Origin: Cryomorphaceae bacterium BACL29 MAG-121220-bin8
Lineage (GTDB): Bacteria > Bacteroidota > Bacteroidia > Flavobacteriales > Flavobacteriaceae
Direction of reading: 5' to 3'
NCBI GenBank assembly: GCA_905181705.1
Contig: CAJIYP010000003.1
Span: forward strand, 124,001-188,000
Length of the DNA: 64,000 nt
The notes under the pieces: generated by a model
Told to the model about the DNA's origin: nothing
Database searches by the model: none
Seen by the model: the letters and a program-made list of their open reading frames with translations, nothing else
Shown: one piece after another, positions 47,913 to 56,801 of the stretch
Position numbering within the stretch: position 1 is the stretch's first letter
Layout of the letters: each line of letters opens with the position of its first letter
Position numbers and translations under genes: made by a program

Positions 47913-48926
47913 ATGAACAATAAATCAACTCATAATTTTTATATGTCACGTTGCATTGAAATTGCAAAAAAAGGAATTGGAAAAACATATCCAAATCCAA
48001 GTGTTGGATGTATAATTGTGAATAATGGTACTATAATTTCAGAAGCATACACAAGTGAATATGGAGGTAATCATGCGGAAATAAATGCAATAAATAAAAT
48101 AAGAAATAAAAAGGAGTTGTTAACATCTACTCTTTATGTTACTTTGGAACCCTGCTCTCACCTCGGAAAAACTCCACCATGTTGTGAAAGTATTGTAAAT
48201 AATAAAATTCCGCAAGTAGTTATTGGTACTATTGACAAAAGCAATAAAGTAAATGGTAAAGGCATTAAATACTTAAAAAAATATAACATCAAAGTAATTA
48301 ATGGAATTTTACAAAAAAAATGTACCGAACTACATAAAAGGTTTCTTCACTTTAACGTCAAAAAAAGACCATATATCATTTTAAAATGGGCCCAAACAAA
48401 GGACAATTTTATTTCTCCTGTAAAAAAAATAAAAAAAAAACCATTTTGGATTTCTTCAAAAAAAAGTAGACAACTTGTTCATAAATGGCGTTCTGAAGAA
48501 CACGCTATTTTAATTGGATTCAGTACTGTAATAAAAGATAACCCAATATTAAACATCAGAAATTGGAAAGGCGTAAATCCCATAAGAATAATCATTGATT
48601 TAAAAAATGAATTAAATGATGACTACAGTGTGTTTGATGATAAAGCAAAAACAATCAAAATAACTAATGAGGAGTTAGATATATCAAAACCAATTAAAAG
48701 TGAACTAACTAAGTTTTTATTTGAAAGAAAAATTCAGTCTTTAATAGTTGAGGGTGGGAAAAAAACTTTGGATTTATTTATAAATAATGATTTGTGGGAT
48801 GAAGCAAGAATTTTTACAAATAATAACAATCTAAACATCGGAGTCCGTGCACCTAAAATAAAAGGTCGAAAAATACATGAAGAAAAAATAAACAATGATG
48901 AACTAAAAATACTTAAACCATTTTAA
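47913..48926 (+). CDS. ribD: Bifunctional riboflavin deaminase/reductase
   Basis: Two successive riboflavin steps: deamination of the pyrimidine intermediate and reduction of its ribose. The 337-residue protein has an N-terminal CMP/dCMP-deaminase-like zinc domain (NHAEINAI and PCSHLGKTPPCCES) and a C-terminal reductase domain (YIILKWAQTKDNFISP and LIVEGGKKTLDLFI). Other rib genes are not near and I see no FMN riboswitch. Its stop overlaps the convergent thioesterase gene by 14 bases. Confidence 0.95.
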   Translation: MNNKSTHNFYMSRCIEIAKKGIGKTYPNPSVGCIIVNNGTIISEAYTSEYGGNHAEINAINKIRNKKELLTSTLYVTLEPCSHLGKTPPCCESIVNNKIPQVVIGTIDKSNKVNGKGIKYLKKYNIKVINGILQKKCTELHKRFLHFNVKKRPYIILKWAQTKDNFISPVKKIKKKPFWISSKKSRQLVHKWRSEEHAILIGFSTVIKDNPILNIRNWKGVNPIRIIIDLKNELNDDYSVFDDKAKTIKITNEELDISKPIKSELTKFLFERKIQSLIVEGGKKTLDLFINNDLWDEARIFTNNNNLNIGVRAPKIKGRKIHEEKINNDELKILKPF

Positions 48927-49308
48927 TGGCTTCAATTATACTATTAGGGCATCTCATTGGCCTATTAGTTTTTGAATTTAAAAAAATTAATTTAGTGTAA
49001 CCCGATGTTATCAAATCATCATTCTTAATAATTTTGTATTCAAACTCAATCATATATGAAGGTTCCCTAACTAATTTTGTTTTTAAAATTAATTTATCGT
49101 CAAATAATGCTGATTTTTTAAAATTTATTTTAATATCAATTACAGGAAGTAAAATCCCATCTTCTTCCATTTTTTTATAAGAAAATCCTAGTTTATTTAG
49201 CCAAGCTATCCTTCCCATTTCAAAATATTTTACGTAATTACCATGGTAGACAAATGACATTTGATCTGTTTCACTATATCTGACAAAAAATTCTATTTCA
49301 TCTTCCAA
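48913..49308 (-). CDS. YbgC/FadM-type acyl-CoA thioesterase
   Basis: 131-residue hotdog-fold thioesterase. The motif VRYSETDQMSFVYHGNYVKYFEMGRIAWL is the 4-hydroxybenzoyl-CoA thioesterase signature with the catalytic Asp (ETDQM) and HGNYxxYFE. In other bacteria such proteins act on short acyl-CoAs or lipid intermediates. It is convergent with ribD and does not belong to an evident operon. Confidence 0.88.
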   Translation of the reverse strand: MEDEIEFFVRYSETDQMSFVYHGNYVKYFEMGRIAWLNKLGFSYKKMEEDGILLPVIDIKINFKKSALFDDKLILKTKLVREPSYMIEFEYKIIKNDDLITSGYTKLIFLNSKTNRPMRCPNSIIEAIKMV

Positions 49309-49463
49309 AATATTATTTTATTTAGTTAAAAATTAGTCTAATTTGTAATACCAATAATATGAACAAAAAAAAATTAAAATTCAATAGCAAAATGATTTTT
49401 TTTTAATAAAAATTTGCACATATTTGTGACTATTAACGTATCAATATTTTTTGTCAAAATATA

Positions 49464-49479
49464 TTGTTATTTATAACAA
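49464..49479. promoter_or_regulatory. Perfect inverted repeat just upstream of dnaA
   Basis: TTGTTAT-TT-ATAACAA, 7-bp perfect arms with a 2-base centre, ending 19 bases before the dnaA ATG. The surrounding 190-base gap is AT-rich with no clear cluster of DnaA boxes. It may be an operator or a leader hairpin; function unknown. Confidence 0.35.
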
Positions 49480-49498
49480 CCAAAATATACCTCAATAA

Positions 49499-50923
49499 AT
49501 GATAACTGCAGAATCTGTATGGAATAATTGTCTCAAATTTGTTAAAGACAATATACAGATTCAGGCCTACAAAACTTGGTTTGAACCAATCAAACCTATC
49601 AAACTTGAAGATAATATTTTAAACATTCAAGTTCCTAGTAAATTTTTCTATGAATGGTTAGAAGAGCACTATGTTAAATTGCTCAAACTAGCATTAACAA
49701 AAGAACTAGGAAACAATGCAAGATTGGTCTATATAATTAAGATGGAAAATACTTTTGGAAATTTAAAACCTTTCACAGAAAAAATTCCAAGTCAATACAA
49801 GTCAAATATACCATCTCAAAAAGTAGATATCCCTTTGAGTAATTTAAATACTGAGCTTAGAAATCCATTTATAATTCCTGGAATTAAAAATTTAAAAATT
49901 GAATCCCAATTAAATCCTAATTATAATTTTGATAGTTTTCTAGAAGGTGACGCAAATAGGCTAGCTAGATCAGCTGGAATGGCTGTATCAAATAAACCAG
50001 GAGGAACATCTTTTAATCCATTATTAATATTTGGAGGTGTTGGTTTGGGAAAAACTCATTTAGCTCATGCAATTGGAGTTAATGTTAAAGAAAAATTTCC
50101 TGAAAAGACAGTTTTATATATTTCTGCGGAAAAATTTACTCAGCAGTATATAGATTCTGTCAAAAAAAATAATAGAAATGATTTTATACATTTCTATCAA
50201 ATAATTGATGTTTTAATTATAGATGATGTACAGTTCTTGTCTGGAAAAACTGGAACACAAGATGTATTCTTCCATATTTTTAATCATTTACATCAAAATG
50301 GCAAACAAGTTATTTTAACATCTGATAAAGCACCTGTTGACATGCAGGATATTGAACAAAGGTTACTATCTAGGTTTAAATGGGGATTATCAGCTGAATT
50401 ACAAAGACCTGATTTCGAAACAAGAGTATCAATATTAAAGAATAAGCTTTTTAGGGATGGTGTAGAAATATCTGATGAAATTATAGATTTTGTTGCAAAG
50501 AATATTAAAATTAATGTTAGAGAACTGGAAGGAGCAATAATCTCATTAATTGCTCAATCCTCTTTTAATAGAAAGGAAATAACATTAGAATTAGCTAAGA
50601 ATGTAGTTGATAAATTTGTCAAAAACACCAAAAGAGAAGTCTCAATAGATTATATACAGAAAATAGTTTCTGAATATTTTCAAATGGATGTTTCAACATT
50701 ACAATCTAAAACTAGAAAACGTCATATTGTACAAGCTAGACAACTTGCGATGTTTTTTGCTAAAAAATTCACAAAGGCATCTTTAGCTAGTATTGGATCT
50801 CAAATTGGACATAGAGATCATGCTACTGTTCTTCATGCCTGTAAAACAGTAGATAATCTTTCTTTCACTGACAAACAGTTCAGGAAATACGTTGAAGACC
50901 TCTCAAAGAAATTTACTATTTAG
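49499..50923 (+). CDS. dnaA: Chromosomal replication initiator DnaA
   Basis: Opens the replication origin. The 474-residue protein has domain I (VWNNCLKFVKDNIQIQAYKTWFEPI), a variable linker, the AAA+ domain with Walker A GGVGLGKT (residues 179-186) and Walker B VLIIDDVQFLSG, and the C-terminal DNA-binding domain IV (RQLAMFFAKKFTKASLASIG and GHRDHATVLHACKTV). An inverted repeat sits directly upstream. It is followed 16 bases later by an RsmI-like gene. dnaN and gyrase are not adjacent, as is usual in this phylum. Confidence 0.97.
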   Translation: MITAESVWNNCLKFVKDNIQIQAYKTWFEPIKPIKLEDNILNIQVPSKFFYEWLEEHYVKLLKLALTKELGNNARLVYIIKMENTFGNLKPFTEKIPSQYKSNIPSQKVDIPLSNLNTELRNPFIIPGIKNLKIESQLNPNYNFDSFLEGDANRLARSAGMAVSNKPGGTSFNPLLIFGGVGLGKTHLAHAIGVNVKEKFPEKTVLYISAEKFTQQYIDSVKKNNRNDFIHFYQIIDVLIIDDVQFLSGKTGTQDVFFHIFNHLHQNGKQVILTSDKAPVDMQDIEQRLLSRFKWGLSAELQRPDFETRVSILKNKLFRDGVEISDEIIDFVAKNIKINVRELEGAIISLIAQSSFNRKEITLELAKNVVDKFVKNTKREVSIDYIQKIVSEYFQMDVSTLQSKTRKRHIVQARQLAMFFAKKFTKASLASIGSQIGHRDHATVLHACKTVDNLSFTDKQFRKYVEDLSKKFTI

Positions 50924-50939
50924 ATAATCATTATTAGTT

Positions 50940-51641
50940 ATGGAATACGGGTCATTATACTTAATTCCAAATTATTTGGGTAAGGATTCATTACATGAAT
51001 TTAATAATAACACAAAAAGTATTATTAATGAAATCTCCTATTTTGTTTTTGAAAATGAAAAACCTGGAAGAGCCTTTCTTAAAGCTGTATCACCTACAAA
51101 AAATCAGTCAACATTAATCGTTAATACATTAAATAAGTTTACGGTAAAAAGAGAGATAAAATCTTTTTTAGAACCATGTCTAAATGGAAATAATATTGGT
51201 TTAATTTCTGATGCTGGATGTCCAGGAATAGCTGATCCAGGAGCTGATTTAATTTCAATTGCACATGAGATGAAAGTCAAAGTTAAACCTTTAGTAGGAC
51301 CTTCCTCCATATTTTTAGCATTAATGGCTTCTGGAATGAATGGTCAAAATTTTATGTTCAACGGATATTTGTCAATCGATAAAAAGGAGAGAAAAGAACA
51401 AATAAAATTATTAGAAAAAAAATCAAATTCCACTACACAAATATTTATGGAAACTCCTTACAGAAATGATAATTTAATAATTGACCTAATAAGTTATTTA
51501 AAACCCTTAACCAAACTTTGTATTGCAACTGATATAACACTTGAAAACGAACTAATTAAAACAGAATTAATTAGGGATTGGAAAAAAAACAAAATAATAT
51601 ATAAAAAAAGACCTTCTATTTTCTTAATTCAATCTGATTAA
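50940..51641 (+). CDS. RsmI-like SAM-dependent methyltransferase (TP_methylase fold)
   Basis: 233-residue tetrapyrrole-methylase-fold enzyme. Motifs GNNIGLISDAGCPGIADPGADLISIAHEMKV and VGPSSIFLALMASGMNGQNFMFNGYLS are as in RsmI, which 2'-O-methylates C1402 of 16S rRNA. The N-terminal block (SLYLIPNYLGKDSLHEFN) differs from canonical RsmI (which begins with the LYVVATPIGN type), so it is the Bacteroidota paralogue; its target may differ. The stop overlaps the next convergent gene by four bases. Confidence 0.82.
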   Translation: MEYGSLYLIPNYLGKDSLHEFNNNTKSIINEISYFVFENEKPGRAFLKAVSPTKNQSTLIVNTLNKFTVKREIKSFLEPCLNGNNIGLISDAGCPGIADPGADLISIAHEMKVKVKPLVGPSSIFLALMASGMNGQNFMFNGYLSIDKKERKEQIKLLEKKSNSTTQIFMETPYRNDNLIIDLISYLKPLTKLCIATDITLENELIKTELIRDWKKNKIIYKKRPSIFLIQSD

Positions 51642-52255
51642 ACTCTAGGTTTTCTAACTGCTTTTACATATGAAATATCGAAGTTTTTAAAATAATTCAT
51701 ATAATAAGAAATAGATGTACCCAAAGCATCTTTAAAATCTTCCTTACCATTTCCTCTTAAAAACTTCTTCACATTACCTGGGCCTGATAAATGAGCAGCA
51801 GCTAATATACCAGATTCTGTTATTTCTAAACCATTAATAAATGAACCTACAAACCATTTAATATCCTTCCGAAGTATCCATTTATTTCTTTGAACATTTA
51901 AAAGAAAAACTTGTTCTTGTAATTTTGGATTATTTAAAAAGTCATTTGCATTATTAATTCTAAACATTTTCAAAGTATTCAAATTAAACTGGTATTTACC
52001 CATGTAACCAAATTTATTAACACAAAAGTATCTTCCTCCTGACTCTTTAAAACCTAATAATTCTTTGAAACCGTTAAAATCATTTTTCAAATAAATAATA
52101 TTTGATGAAGATTCCAATATTTTTTCCGAAACAGTATGTTCTATATCTGAGGAATAAATTTTAATAGGATTTTTAAAAACTGGTTTAAAAAAAGAACTAT
52201 TTAAAAATAAAATTATAAAAAAAGGTGTTATATAAAATCTAAAACTAATTAACAT
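51638..52255 (-). CDS. Exported lysozyme-like (lytic transglycosylase-type) protein
   Basis: 205-residue protein with an N-terminal hydrophobic signal or anchor (FYITPFFIILFLNSSFFK). The domain GFKESGGRYFCVNKFGYMGKYQFN has the E-S-G-x-Y and GKYQF blocks of lysozyme/transglycosylase folds, with the Glu in KESGG as probable catalytic acid. ESGILAAAHLSGPGNVKKFL (AAHLxGxGxV) completes the pattern. I infer peptidoglycan cleavage at the envelope. I know similar proteins in Flavobacteriia, often labelled as LysM or peptidoglycan-binding, but this one has no visible LysM repeat. It lies near mltG. Confidence 0.7.
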   Translation of the reverse strand: MLISFRFYITPFFIILFLNSSFFKPVFKNPIKIYSSDIEHTVSEKILESSSNIIYLKNDFNGFKELLGFKESGGRYFCVNKFGYMGKYQFNLNTLKMFRINNANDFLNNPKLQEQVFLLNVQRNKWILRKDIKWFVGSFINGLEITESGILAAAHLSGPGNVKKFLRGNGKEDFKDALGTSISYYMNYFKNFDISYVKAVRKPRV

Positions 52256-52322
52256 AATCTAAATTTTAATAAAAAATTTTCGCAAACATACACAAAATTT
52301 TAATTATCTAATAATCAGGTTA

Positions 52323-53375
52323 TTATCTCTTAATCTTGTTTTTTCTTAGCCAAGAAGTATATTGTCTTTTATTTTTATTGTGTTGAGAAAGAGAATTTGC
52401 AAAAATATGATAACCAGGTCTTTTTACATCAGCAACAAAAAATAAATACTTATGATCTTGAAGGTTTAAAACTGATTCGATAGAACTTAAATCTGGCATA
52501 TATATGGGACCAGGGGGTAATCCTTTAATTTGATATGTATTGTATGGCGATTTAATTTTTAAATCTTTATACAATACTCTCCTTATTTTTGTATCGAAAC
52601 CATTTTTTTTTTTGATTGTATAAATTACTGTTGGATCCGCTTGTAATCGCATTCTTTTTTTTAATCTATTGTAATAAACACCTGAAATAGTGGGTCTTTC
52701 GTCCACTTTTGGGGTTTCTCTTTGAACAATTGATGCTAAAATTGAAACTTTTAAAGGATTTAGTCCGTAAGAATTAGCTTTATCAACCCTTTCTGAGTTC
52801 CAAAACAATTTAAATTGCTTAAACATTTTATCTCTAAATTGATCACCATTTGTATTCCAGTAAAATTCGTAAGTATCTGGTAAAAATATTGCAAAAACAG
52901 AATGGTTATTTAAATTGTTTTGAATTAAGAAATCCTTATCCAAAAAAGATTGCATTAAACTTGTACTATCAGCCTCAATATACTTAGAAACTCTTGAGGC
53001 TAAATTCTCTAACCTTTCAATATTGTTAAAAGTTACATTAACAGGAATATTATTGAATTTCAAAGACTTTAAAATCTCATTGTTTGAAAAACCTTTCTTA
53101 ATTTCATACTTACCTGCTTTTATATTTAATACATACTTAGTTTTAATTGCTGCATCAAAAAAAGTAGATGAATCCTTTAAAAAAGGAGAGATTTGTTTTT
53201 TTAAATTATCAAGTCCTGATCCTGAAGGTATATTTAGATAAATTTTTTCATCTTGAAAACTTGTATTTTCAGAATAATAGGTATTGTAATGGTAATATAT
53301 TTTTGCTAATGCGATGAACAAAAAACAGGCAATACCTAAACTAATTATAAATTTATATAATTTCTTATTTTCCAT
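52323..53375 (-). CDS. mltG: Endolytic transglycosylase MltG
   Basis: Inner membrane enzyme that cuts nascent glycan strands and limits their length. The 350-residue protein has one transmembrane helix (about residues 9-28), a LysM-like region and the YceG domain with catalytic Glu220 in ILASIVQRETPKVDERP, then SGVYYNRLKKRMRLQADPTVIYT and SPYNTYQIKGLPPGPI. I chose ATG 53375 (MENKKLYKF), four bases after the dapF stop, over an in-frame start 24 bases earlier inside dapF. Confidence 0.95.
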   Translation of the reverse strand: MENKKLYKFIISLGIACFLFIALAKIYYHYNTYYSENTSFQDEKIYLNIPSGSGLDNLKKQISPFLKDSSTFFDAAIKTKYVLNIKAGKYEIKKGFSNNEILKSLKFNNIPVNVTFNNIERLENLASRVSKYIEADSTSLMQSFLDKDFLIQNNLNNHSVFAIFLPDTYEFYWNTNGDQFRDKMFKQFKLFWNSERVDKANSYGLNPLKVSILASIVQRETPKVDERPTISGVYYNRLKKRMRLQADPTVIYTIKKKNGFDTKIRRVLYKDLKIKSPYNTYQIKGLPPGPIYMPDLSSIESVLNLQDHKYLFFVADVKRPGYHIFANSLSQHNKNKRQYTSWLRKNKIKR

Positions 53376-53379
53376 TCTT

Positions 53380-54159
53380 TTAAACTTGAATTTCACCACT
53401 ATAAACCATTTTTACGTTTCCAGTAAGTTTTATATTATCATAACCCTTTATGGTTTTATTAAAATCTACTGATAAATCCCCTCCATTTGTTACTATTTTT
53501 AGTTTATTTAGAGAAGTTTTGTTTAGTTCAAACATTGCTATAGCAACAGCTGTTACACCAGTTCCACAAGAAAGTGTTTCGTTTTCCACTCCCCTTTCAT
53601 AAGTTCTTACAGAAAATTCAGAATCAGAAATAAATTGAACAAAATTTACATTGACTCCAATATTTTTAAATATCGAGTTATTTCTTATTAACCTACCTAA
53701 ATGTAAGACATCAATTTTTTTAATATCACTAACTAACTGAACATAATGAGGAGACCCCGTATCAAGAAATAAATCATTTCCATATTTTTTTATTTCATTG
53801 ACTGGTTTCATTGATAAAGATATTTGATCATCAAAAATCAATGCATGATGTAAGCCATCAAATGCAGTAAAAACAGTTTTATTATTAATGATATTGAGAT
53901 TTTGGGCAAATTTAACAGAGCATCTCGCTCCATTTCCGCACATAGAACCCAAATTACCATCAGAATTATAATAATTCATTAAATAATCTGATGAATCAGA
54001 GGGGTTAATCAATATCAAACCATCACAACCAATTCCAAATTTACGATCACATAGCTGTTTAATTAAAGAAATGTTTTCGGACGGAAAAGATAAATCAGTG
54101 TTATCAATAATTATAAAATCATTTCCTGTACCTTGATATTTTTGAAATTTAATTTTCAT
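53380..54159 (-). CDS. dapF: Diaminopimelate epimerase
   Basis: Interconverts LL- and meso-diaminopimelate, for lysine and peptidoglycan. The 259-residue cofactor-free epimerase has FQKYQGTGNDFIIID and both catalytic cysteine motifs: GSMCGNGARCSVKFA and LSCGTGVTAVAIAM. It precedes mltG by four bases, a sensible pairing of cell-wall genes. Confidence 0.96.
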   Translation of the reverse strand: MKIKFQKYQGTGNDFIIIDNTDLSFPSENISLIKQLCDRKFGIGCDGLILINPSDSSDYLMNYYNSDGNLGSMCGNGARCSVKFAQNLNIINNKTVFTAFDGLHHALIFDDQISLSMKPVNEIKKYGNDLFLDTGSPHYVQLVSDIKKIDVLHLGRLIRNNSIFKNIGVNVNFVQFISDSEFSVRTYERGVENETLSCGTGVTAVAIAMFELNKTSLNKLKIVTNGGDLSVDFNKTIKGYDNIKLTGNVKMVYSGEIQV

Positions 54160-54238
54160 TGTAATTATTTGCGAAGATAAAAAAAACTAGATGTTGTTAA
54201 AATGTAGTTAAAATATATTTTTCTATAATTTAAAAATT

Positions 54239-54246
54239 TAATTTTG
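54239..54246 (+). promoter_or_regulatory. Probable -7 promoter element for the degP-like gene
   Basis: TAATTTTG, an exact TAnnTTTG match, 17 bases before the ATG at 54264. Confidence 0.4.
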
Positions 54247-54263
54247 AATAAAATTCTAATAAA

Positions 54264-55649
54264 ATGAAAAAAATAATTTTCCCTTTAACAATTTCTATTA
54301 TTGGTGGAGTAATTGCACTATTTATTCACAATTTAAATTTTAATCATAATGAAATAATTCAAGAATCATTACCAGAAAATAAAATGGTAAACATTTCTTA
54401 TGATTCAAGTTCATCTGTAAAATCCAATTCTAATATCGATTTTACAATGGCTGCTGAAAAAACAATTCATACAGTAGTTCATGTTAAGAATACTAGCAAT
54501 TCCAGGGGGTCTTCTTCAGTTTGGGATTATTTTAATAACAACCCAAGCAATAGGACAAGAGTTGGAATGGGCTCTGGAGTGATAATCTCAAAAGATGGTT
54601 ATATAATAACAAATAATCATGTTATTGAAAACGCAACTACAATTGAAGTAACAACAAACAATAATAAAAGCTACAAAGCAGATTTAATAGGTACTGATGA
54701 AGTCGCAGATATTGCGGTATTAAAAATTGATAGTGAAGATACATTTCCATATATAAGATTTGCCGATTCCGATCAAACTAAAATTGGAGAATGGGTTCTA
54801 GCAGTTGGAAACCCATATAATTTAACTTCAACTGTTACAGCTGGAATTATAAGTGCAAAGTCTCGAGATTTGAATGACTATGATTCTAAAAATCAATCAT
54901 TTATTCAAACAGATGCAGCTGTTAACTCTGGAAATAGCGGAGGAGCTCTTGTTAATACAACAGGAGATTTAATTGGAATAAATACAGCAATTACTAGTGG
55001 AACTGGTGGTTTTGTTGGCTATTCTTTTGCCGTCCCTAGCAATGTTGCTAGAAAAATATTTGAAGATATAATTGAATTTGGTAATGTACAAAAAGGACTA
55101 CTTGGAGTTACTGGATTTGGATTAAACTCAAGAAATGCTGATGAATTAAATATATCATTAACTGAGGGTTTTTATGTGAATGATGTTGAACCATCAATGG
55201 GTGCCGCTCTTGCTGGAATAAAAAAAGGAGATGTTATTTTAAGTTTAAATAAATTAGAAATAACTAAATTTTCAGATCTCTCAGGATATTTAAGCACTAA
55301 AAGACCTGGAGATGTAATATTAGTAGGAATAGTTAGAAATAATGAAAAGCTAAAACTAAAAGTTACTTTAGAAAAAAATGAGAATGTTGAATTTTATGGA
55401 ATGCAATTAAAAAATATGTCAAAAGAGGAATTAAAAACTTTAAATTTAGAAAATGGAGTTAAAGTTTTAAACCATAGAAATAATACATTGTACAGAATGG
55501 GTATTTCACCAGGATACGTCTTAACTGAAATCAATGGAGAAGAAATTAAAAATACTATGGACATCTCCAGACTTGAAAAAGAATTGAAAATTAGTCAAAT
55601 AACTTTTGTTAGTCCAGATGGAGAAAAGGAAAAGTTAATATTTGAATAA
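54264..55649 (+). CDS. DegP/HtrA-type periplasmic serine protease
   Basis: Envelope protein quality-control protease, 461 residues, with an N-terminal membrane or signal segment (IIFPLTISIIGGVIALFI). The trypsin-like domain has His119 (IITNNHVIENA), Asp149 (VADIAVLKID) and Ser225 (NSGNSGGALVNTTGDLIGIN). Two PDZ domains follow, at about residues 270-375 and 380-460 (the second is shorter). This is the usual Do-family layout of Flavobacteriia. It is followed by trmD after three bases. Confidence 0.93.
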   Translation: MKKIIFPLTISIIGGVIALFIHNLNFNHNEIIQESLPENKMVNISYDSSSSVKSNSNIDFTMAAEKTIHTVVHVKNTSNSRGSSSVWDYFNNNPSNRTRVGMGSGVIISKDGYIITNNHVIENATTIEVTTNNNKSYKADLIGTDEVADIAVLKIDSEDTFPYIRFADSDQTKIGEWVLAVGNPYNLTSTVTAGIISAKSRDLNDYDSKNQSFIQTDAAVNSGNSGGALVNTTGDLIGINTAITSGTGGFVGYSFAVPSNVARKIFEDIIEFGNVQKGLLGVTGFGLNSRNADELNISLTEGFYVNDVEPSMGAALAGIKKGDVILSLNKLEITKFSDLSGYLSTKRPGDVILVGIVRNNEKLKLKVTLEKNENVEFYGMQLKNMSKEELKTLNLENGVKVLNHRNNTLYRMGISPGYVLTEINGEEIKNTMDISRLEKELKISQITFVSPDGEKEKLIFE

Positions 55650-55652
55650 AAT

Positions 55653-56330
55653 ATGGTAAGGATAGATATAATAAGTGTTTTACCTCAATTAATAGAGAGT
55701 CCATTTAATGCTTCTATTATTAAAAGAGCTATTGAAAAAAAAATAGTTGAAATTCATTTTCATGATTTAAAAGATTACTCAACAAGTAAAAGAAAACAAA
55801 TTGATGATTATCAATTTGGCGGAGGATCAGGAATGGTAATCATGATTGAACCAATAAAAAAATGTATTGATTCTTTAAAAAAGAAAAGGGATTATAAAGA
55901 AGTTATTTATATGACACCAGATGCTGAAATATTAAATCAAAAAACAGCAAATAAATTATCTATTGAGGGAAACTTAATAATTCTTTGTGGACATTACAAG
56001 GGAGTTGATCAAAGAGTTAGGGATAAACTTATTACAATGGAGATCTCTATAGGAGATTATGTTCTTTCGGGTGGAGAGCTTCCTGCAGCAGTATTGTGTG
56101 ATTCCATAATTAGATTAATACCTGGTGTGTTAGGTGACGAAACATCTGCTCTAACTGATTCTTTTCAGGATGGAATACTAGCTCCACCAGTTTACACTAG
56201 GCCTGCAAAGTTTGAAAATACAAATGTTCCTAAAATTTTACTTTCTGGAAACAAAAAAAAAATTGAGGAATGGAGAGAGGATAAAGCTATTGAAAGAACA
56301 AAAAAAATTCGTCCAAACTTTTTTAATTAA
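55653..56330 (+). CDS. trmD: tRNA (guanine-N1)-methyltransferase
   Basis: Makes m1G37 beside the anticodon of several tRNAs, preventing frameshifts. The 225-residue trefoil-knot enzyme has RIDIISVLPQLIESPF, DDYQFGGGSGMVIMIEP, LIILCGHYKGVDQRV and GDYVLSGGELPAAVL, all diagnostic. It lies just before rplS, which in many bacteria shares its operon. Confidence 0.96.
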   Translation: MVRIDIISVLPQLIESPFNASIIKRAIEKKIVEIHFHDLKDYSTSKRKQIDDYQFGGGSGMVIMIEPIKKCIDSLKKKRDYKEVIYMTPDAEILNQKTANKLSIEGNLIILCGHYKGVDQRVRDKLITMEISIGDYVLSGGELPAAVLCDSIIRLIPGVLGDETSALTDSFQDGILAPPVYTRPAKFENTNVPKILLSGNKKKIEEWREDKAIERTKKIRPNFFN

Positions 56331-56339
56331 GTAAATTTC

Positions 56340-56367
56340 TTTGAAAGAAAAAAAAATAGTAAATTCG
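56340..56367 (+). promoter_or_regulatory. Probable rplS promoter, TAnnTTCGCA variant
   Basis: TTTG at 56340-56343, then 16 bases, then TAAATTCG at 56360-56367 followed by CA. It has the same C-for-T change as the rpsA promoter. Transcription would begin near 56374, at the base of the structured leader. Confidence 0.4.
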
Positions 56368-56377
56368 CATTCGATTT

Positions 56378-56413
56378 GATATAACCGCTAACGATCATCG
56401 TGTATGTTGTATC
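56378..56413 (+). ncRNA. Structured 5' leader of rplS, candidate ribosomal-protein autoregulatory element
   Basis: Nested fold: GATATAAC (56378-56385) pairs with GTTGTATC (56406-56413), eight pairs including one U-G. Inside, ACGA (56391-56394) pairs with TCGT (56398-56401) around TCA, leaving an asymmetric internal loop. It ends 23 bases before the L19 start codon. L19 leaders of this kind have been described in other bacteria; identity with a known Flavobacteriia motif could not be tested here. Confidence 0.55.
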
Positions 56414-56436
56414 AATTAAATTAAAATACTTACAAA

Positions 56437-56787
56437 ATGGAATCTTTAGTAAAATTCGTACAAGATGAATTTGTTACGAAAAAAGAAATCCCAAACTTCA
56501 AATCAGGGGATACAATAACAGTTTTTTACGAAATTAGAGAGGGAGAAAAAGTACGTACTCAGTTTTTTAAGGGAGTTGTAATTCAAATAAAAGGAACTGG
56601 ATTAAGCAAAACATTTACTATTAGAAAAATGTCTGGTACCATAGGAATAGAAAGAATTTTTCCAATAAACTTACCTACAATTCAAAAAATAGAAATTAAT
56701 AAAAAAGGTAAAGTTAGAAGATCTAGAATCTATTATTTTAGAGAATTAAGAGGTAAAAAAGCTAGAATAAAAGAAATTAAAATATAA
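56437..56787 (+). CDS. rplS: 50S ribosomal protein L19
   Basis: 116-residue large-subunit protein at the subunit interface. It starts [20 protein letters not shown] and has the family block [30 protein letters not shown] and [21 protein letters not shown] 106-base gap before it holds a probable promoter and a hairpin leader. idh follows after 14 bases. Confidence 0.97.
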   Translation: MESLVKFVQDEFVTKKEIPNFKSGDTITVFYEIREGEKVRTQFFKGVVIQIKGTGLSKTFTIRKMSGTIGIERIFPINLPTIQKIEINKKGKVRRSRIYYFRELRGKKARIKEIKI

Positions 56788-56801
56788 TTTCACAACTTTT
56801 C

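Noticed and set aside
49309-49498. Gap before dnaA as replication origin
   Set aside because: AT-rich, but I see no cluster of DnaA boxes (TTATnCACA type) and no iterons; a skew analysis of the whole chromosome would be needed.
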